A stretch of DNA of 64,000 nucleotides from Brachyhypopomus gauderio (lineage: Eukaryota > Chordata > Actinopteri > Gymnotiformes > Hypopomidae). The stretch spans positions 8,042,520-8,106,519 of the forward strand of contig NC_135223.1 of assembly GCF_052324685.1 (NCBI RefSeq). Reading direction: 5' to 3'. Of this stretch, positions 63,734-64,000 are shown piece by piece. Numbering within the stretch: the first letter of the stretch is position 1; each line of letters starts with the position of its first letter. The notes under the pieces were generated by a model. It worked only from the letters and a program-made list of their open reading frames with translations, was not told the DNA's origin and made no database searches. A program made the translations under genes and the position numbers.

Positions 63734-64000
63734 TATAAGCACACACACACAGGTACCTTGAGGCTTAAAATTCACCCAATGCAAAAGTTATTATTTTTGG
63801 AAAAGACACCAAAGGTTATATTAACTGGTAATTGTTACTTTTTTACAACCCCCATGAAAAAACCGATGAACTTGCTTCAGGTAAAAATGCATTTTATTTT
63901 AAGAGAACAGGAAAGAGTACTGAAGGGTTAATGAGACGATAATGCAGTTCAGCACCCTATAACCCTTTCGCAAAACTACTATTATAATACATATACAGGG
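63734..64000. other. Right edge, no feature
   Basis: A short AC run, then AT-rich sequence with no frame or repeat recognised. Confidence 0.5.

Overview
The window is vertebrate nuclear DNA, almost certainly from a ray-finned (teleost) fish. It holds three spliced protein-coding genes and a dense, recent, multiply nested transposon load: Tc1-like DD34E elements, hAT elements, CR1/L2-type and other LINEs, and short LTR elements. Long (TA)n and (GT)n tracts are common. No bacterial, plasmid, phage or CRISPR content is seen.

Gene layout. (1) fbxo43 (Emi2, the APC/C inhibitor of egg meiotic arrest) lies on the minus strand at 1-1681, and its 3' end runs off the left edge. Three coding exons are readable (408-1615, 224-326, 1-142) and a noncoding first exon ending near 2404 is possible. 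(2) spag1 (TPR co-chaperone for axonemal dynein assembly) lies on the minus strand, with 18 coding exons between 58746 and 31246. All phases join, giving an uninterrupted frame of about 913 aa. A noncoding first exon ends at 58977, and an RFX X-box-like site sits at 59129-59142. (3) malsu1 (mitochondrial ribosome assembly/silencing factor, RsfS family) lies on the plus strand, with 4 coding exons at 61388-62322 (221 aa). It is head-to-head with spag1, with an NRF-1-type palindrome at 60974. A further open, splice-flanked segment at 62477-62585 (+) may be an exon of an unidentified transcript.

Repeat layout. 3.2-12.2 kb: a complete Tc1 (family A) with an apparently intact transposase; a 91-bp minisatellite split by a 5'-truncated LINE and by a complete Tc1 (family B). 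14.3-22.1 kb: simple repeats; a deleted L2-type LINE; an LTR-like sequence split by a LINE that carries a 2A-like motif; then a complete but non-autonomous LTR element (19764-22100, TSD cacga) with a CRE array. 22.4-28.9 kb: a Tc1-B copy carrying two LINE insertions, one with an intact endonuclease/reverse transcriptase frame. 28.9-30.6 kb: an older Tc1 fragment and a 32-bp-type minisatellite split by a LINE tail. The 10-kb spag1 intron at 32.6-42.8 kb holds a Tc1 relic split by a LINE that itself carries a solo LTR, four hAT elements (one inside another), a deleted Tc1-A and a nearly intact Tc1-B. The 6.7-kb intron at 42.9-49.6 kb holds an esterase-type LINE carrying a Tc1 (family E) and a hAT MITE. 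Two other spag1 introns begin with minisatellites right at the 5' splice site.

I found no novel multigene system. The best leads are the 2A-like motif in a LINE, the CRE-array LTR element, the splice-donor-duplicating minisatellite, the coding tandem repeat in spag1, and the X-box and NRF-1 sites. Family and clade names come from motif recognition only; no database search was possible.
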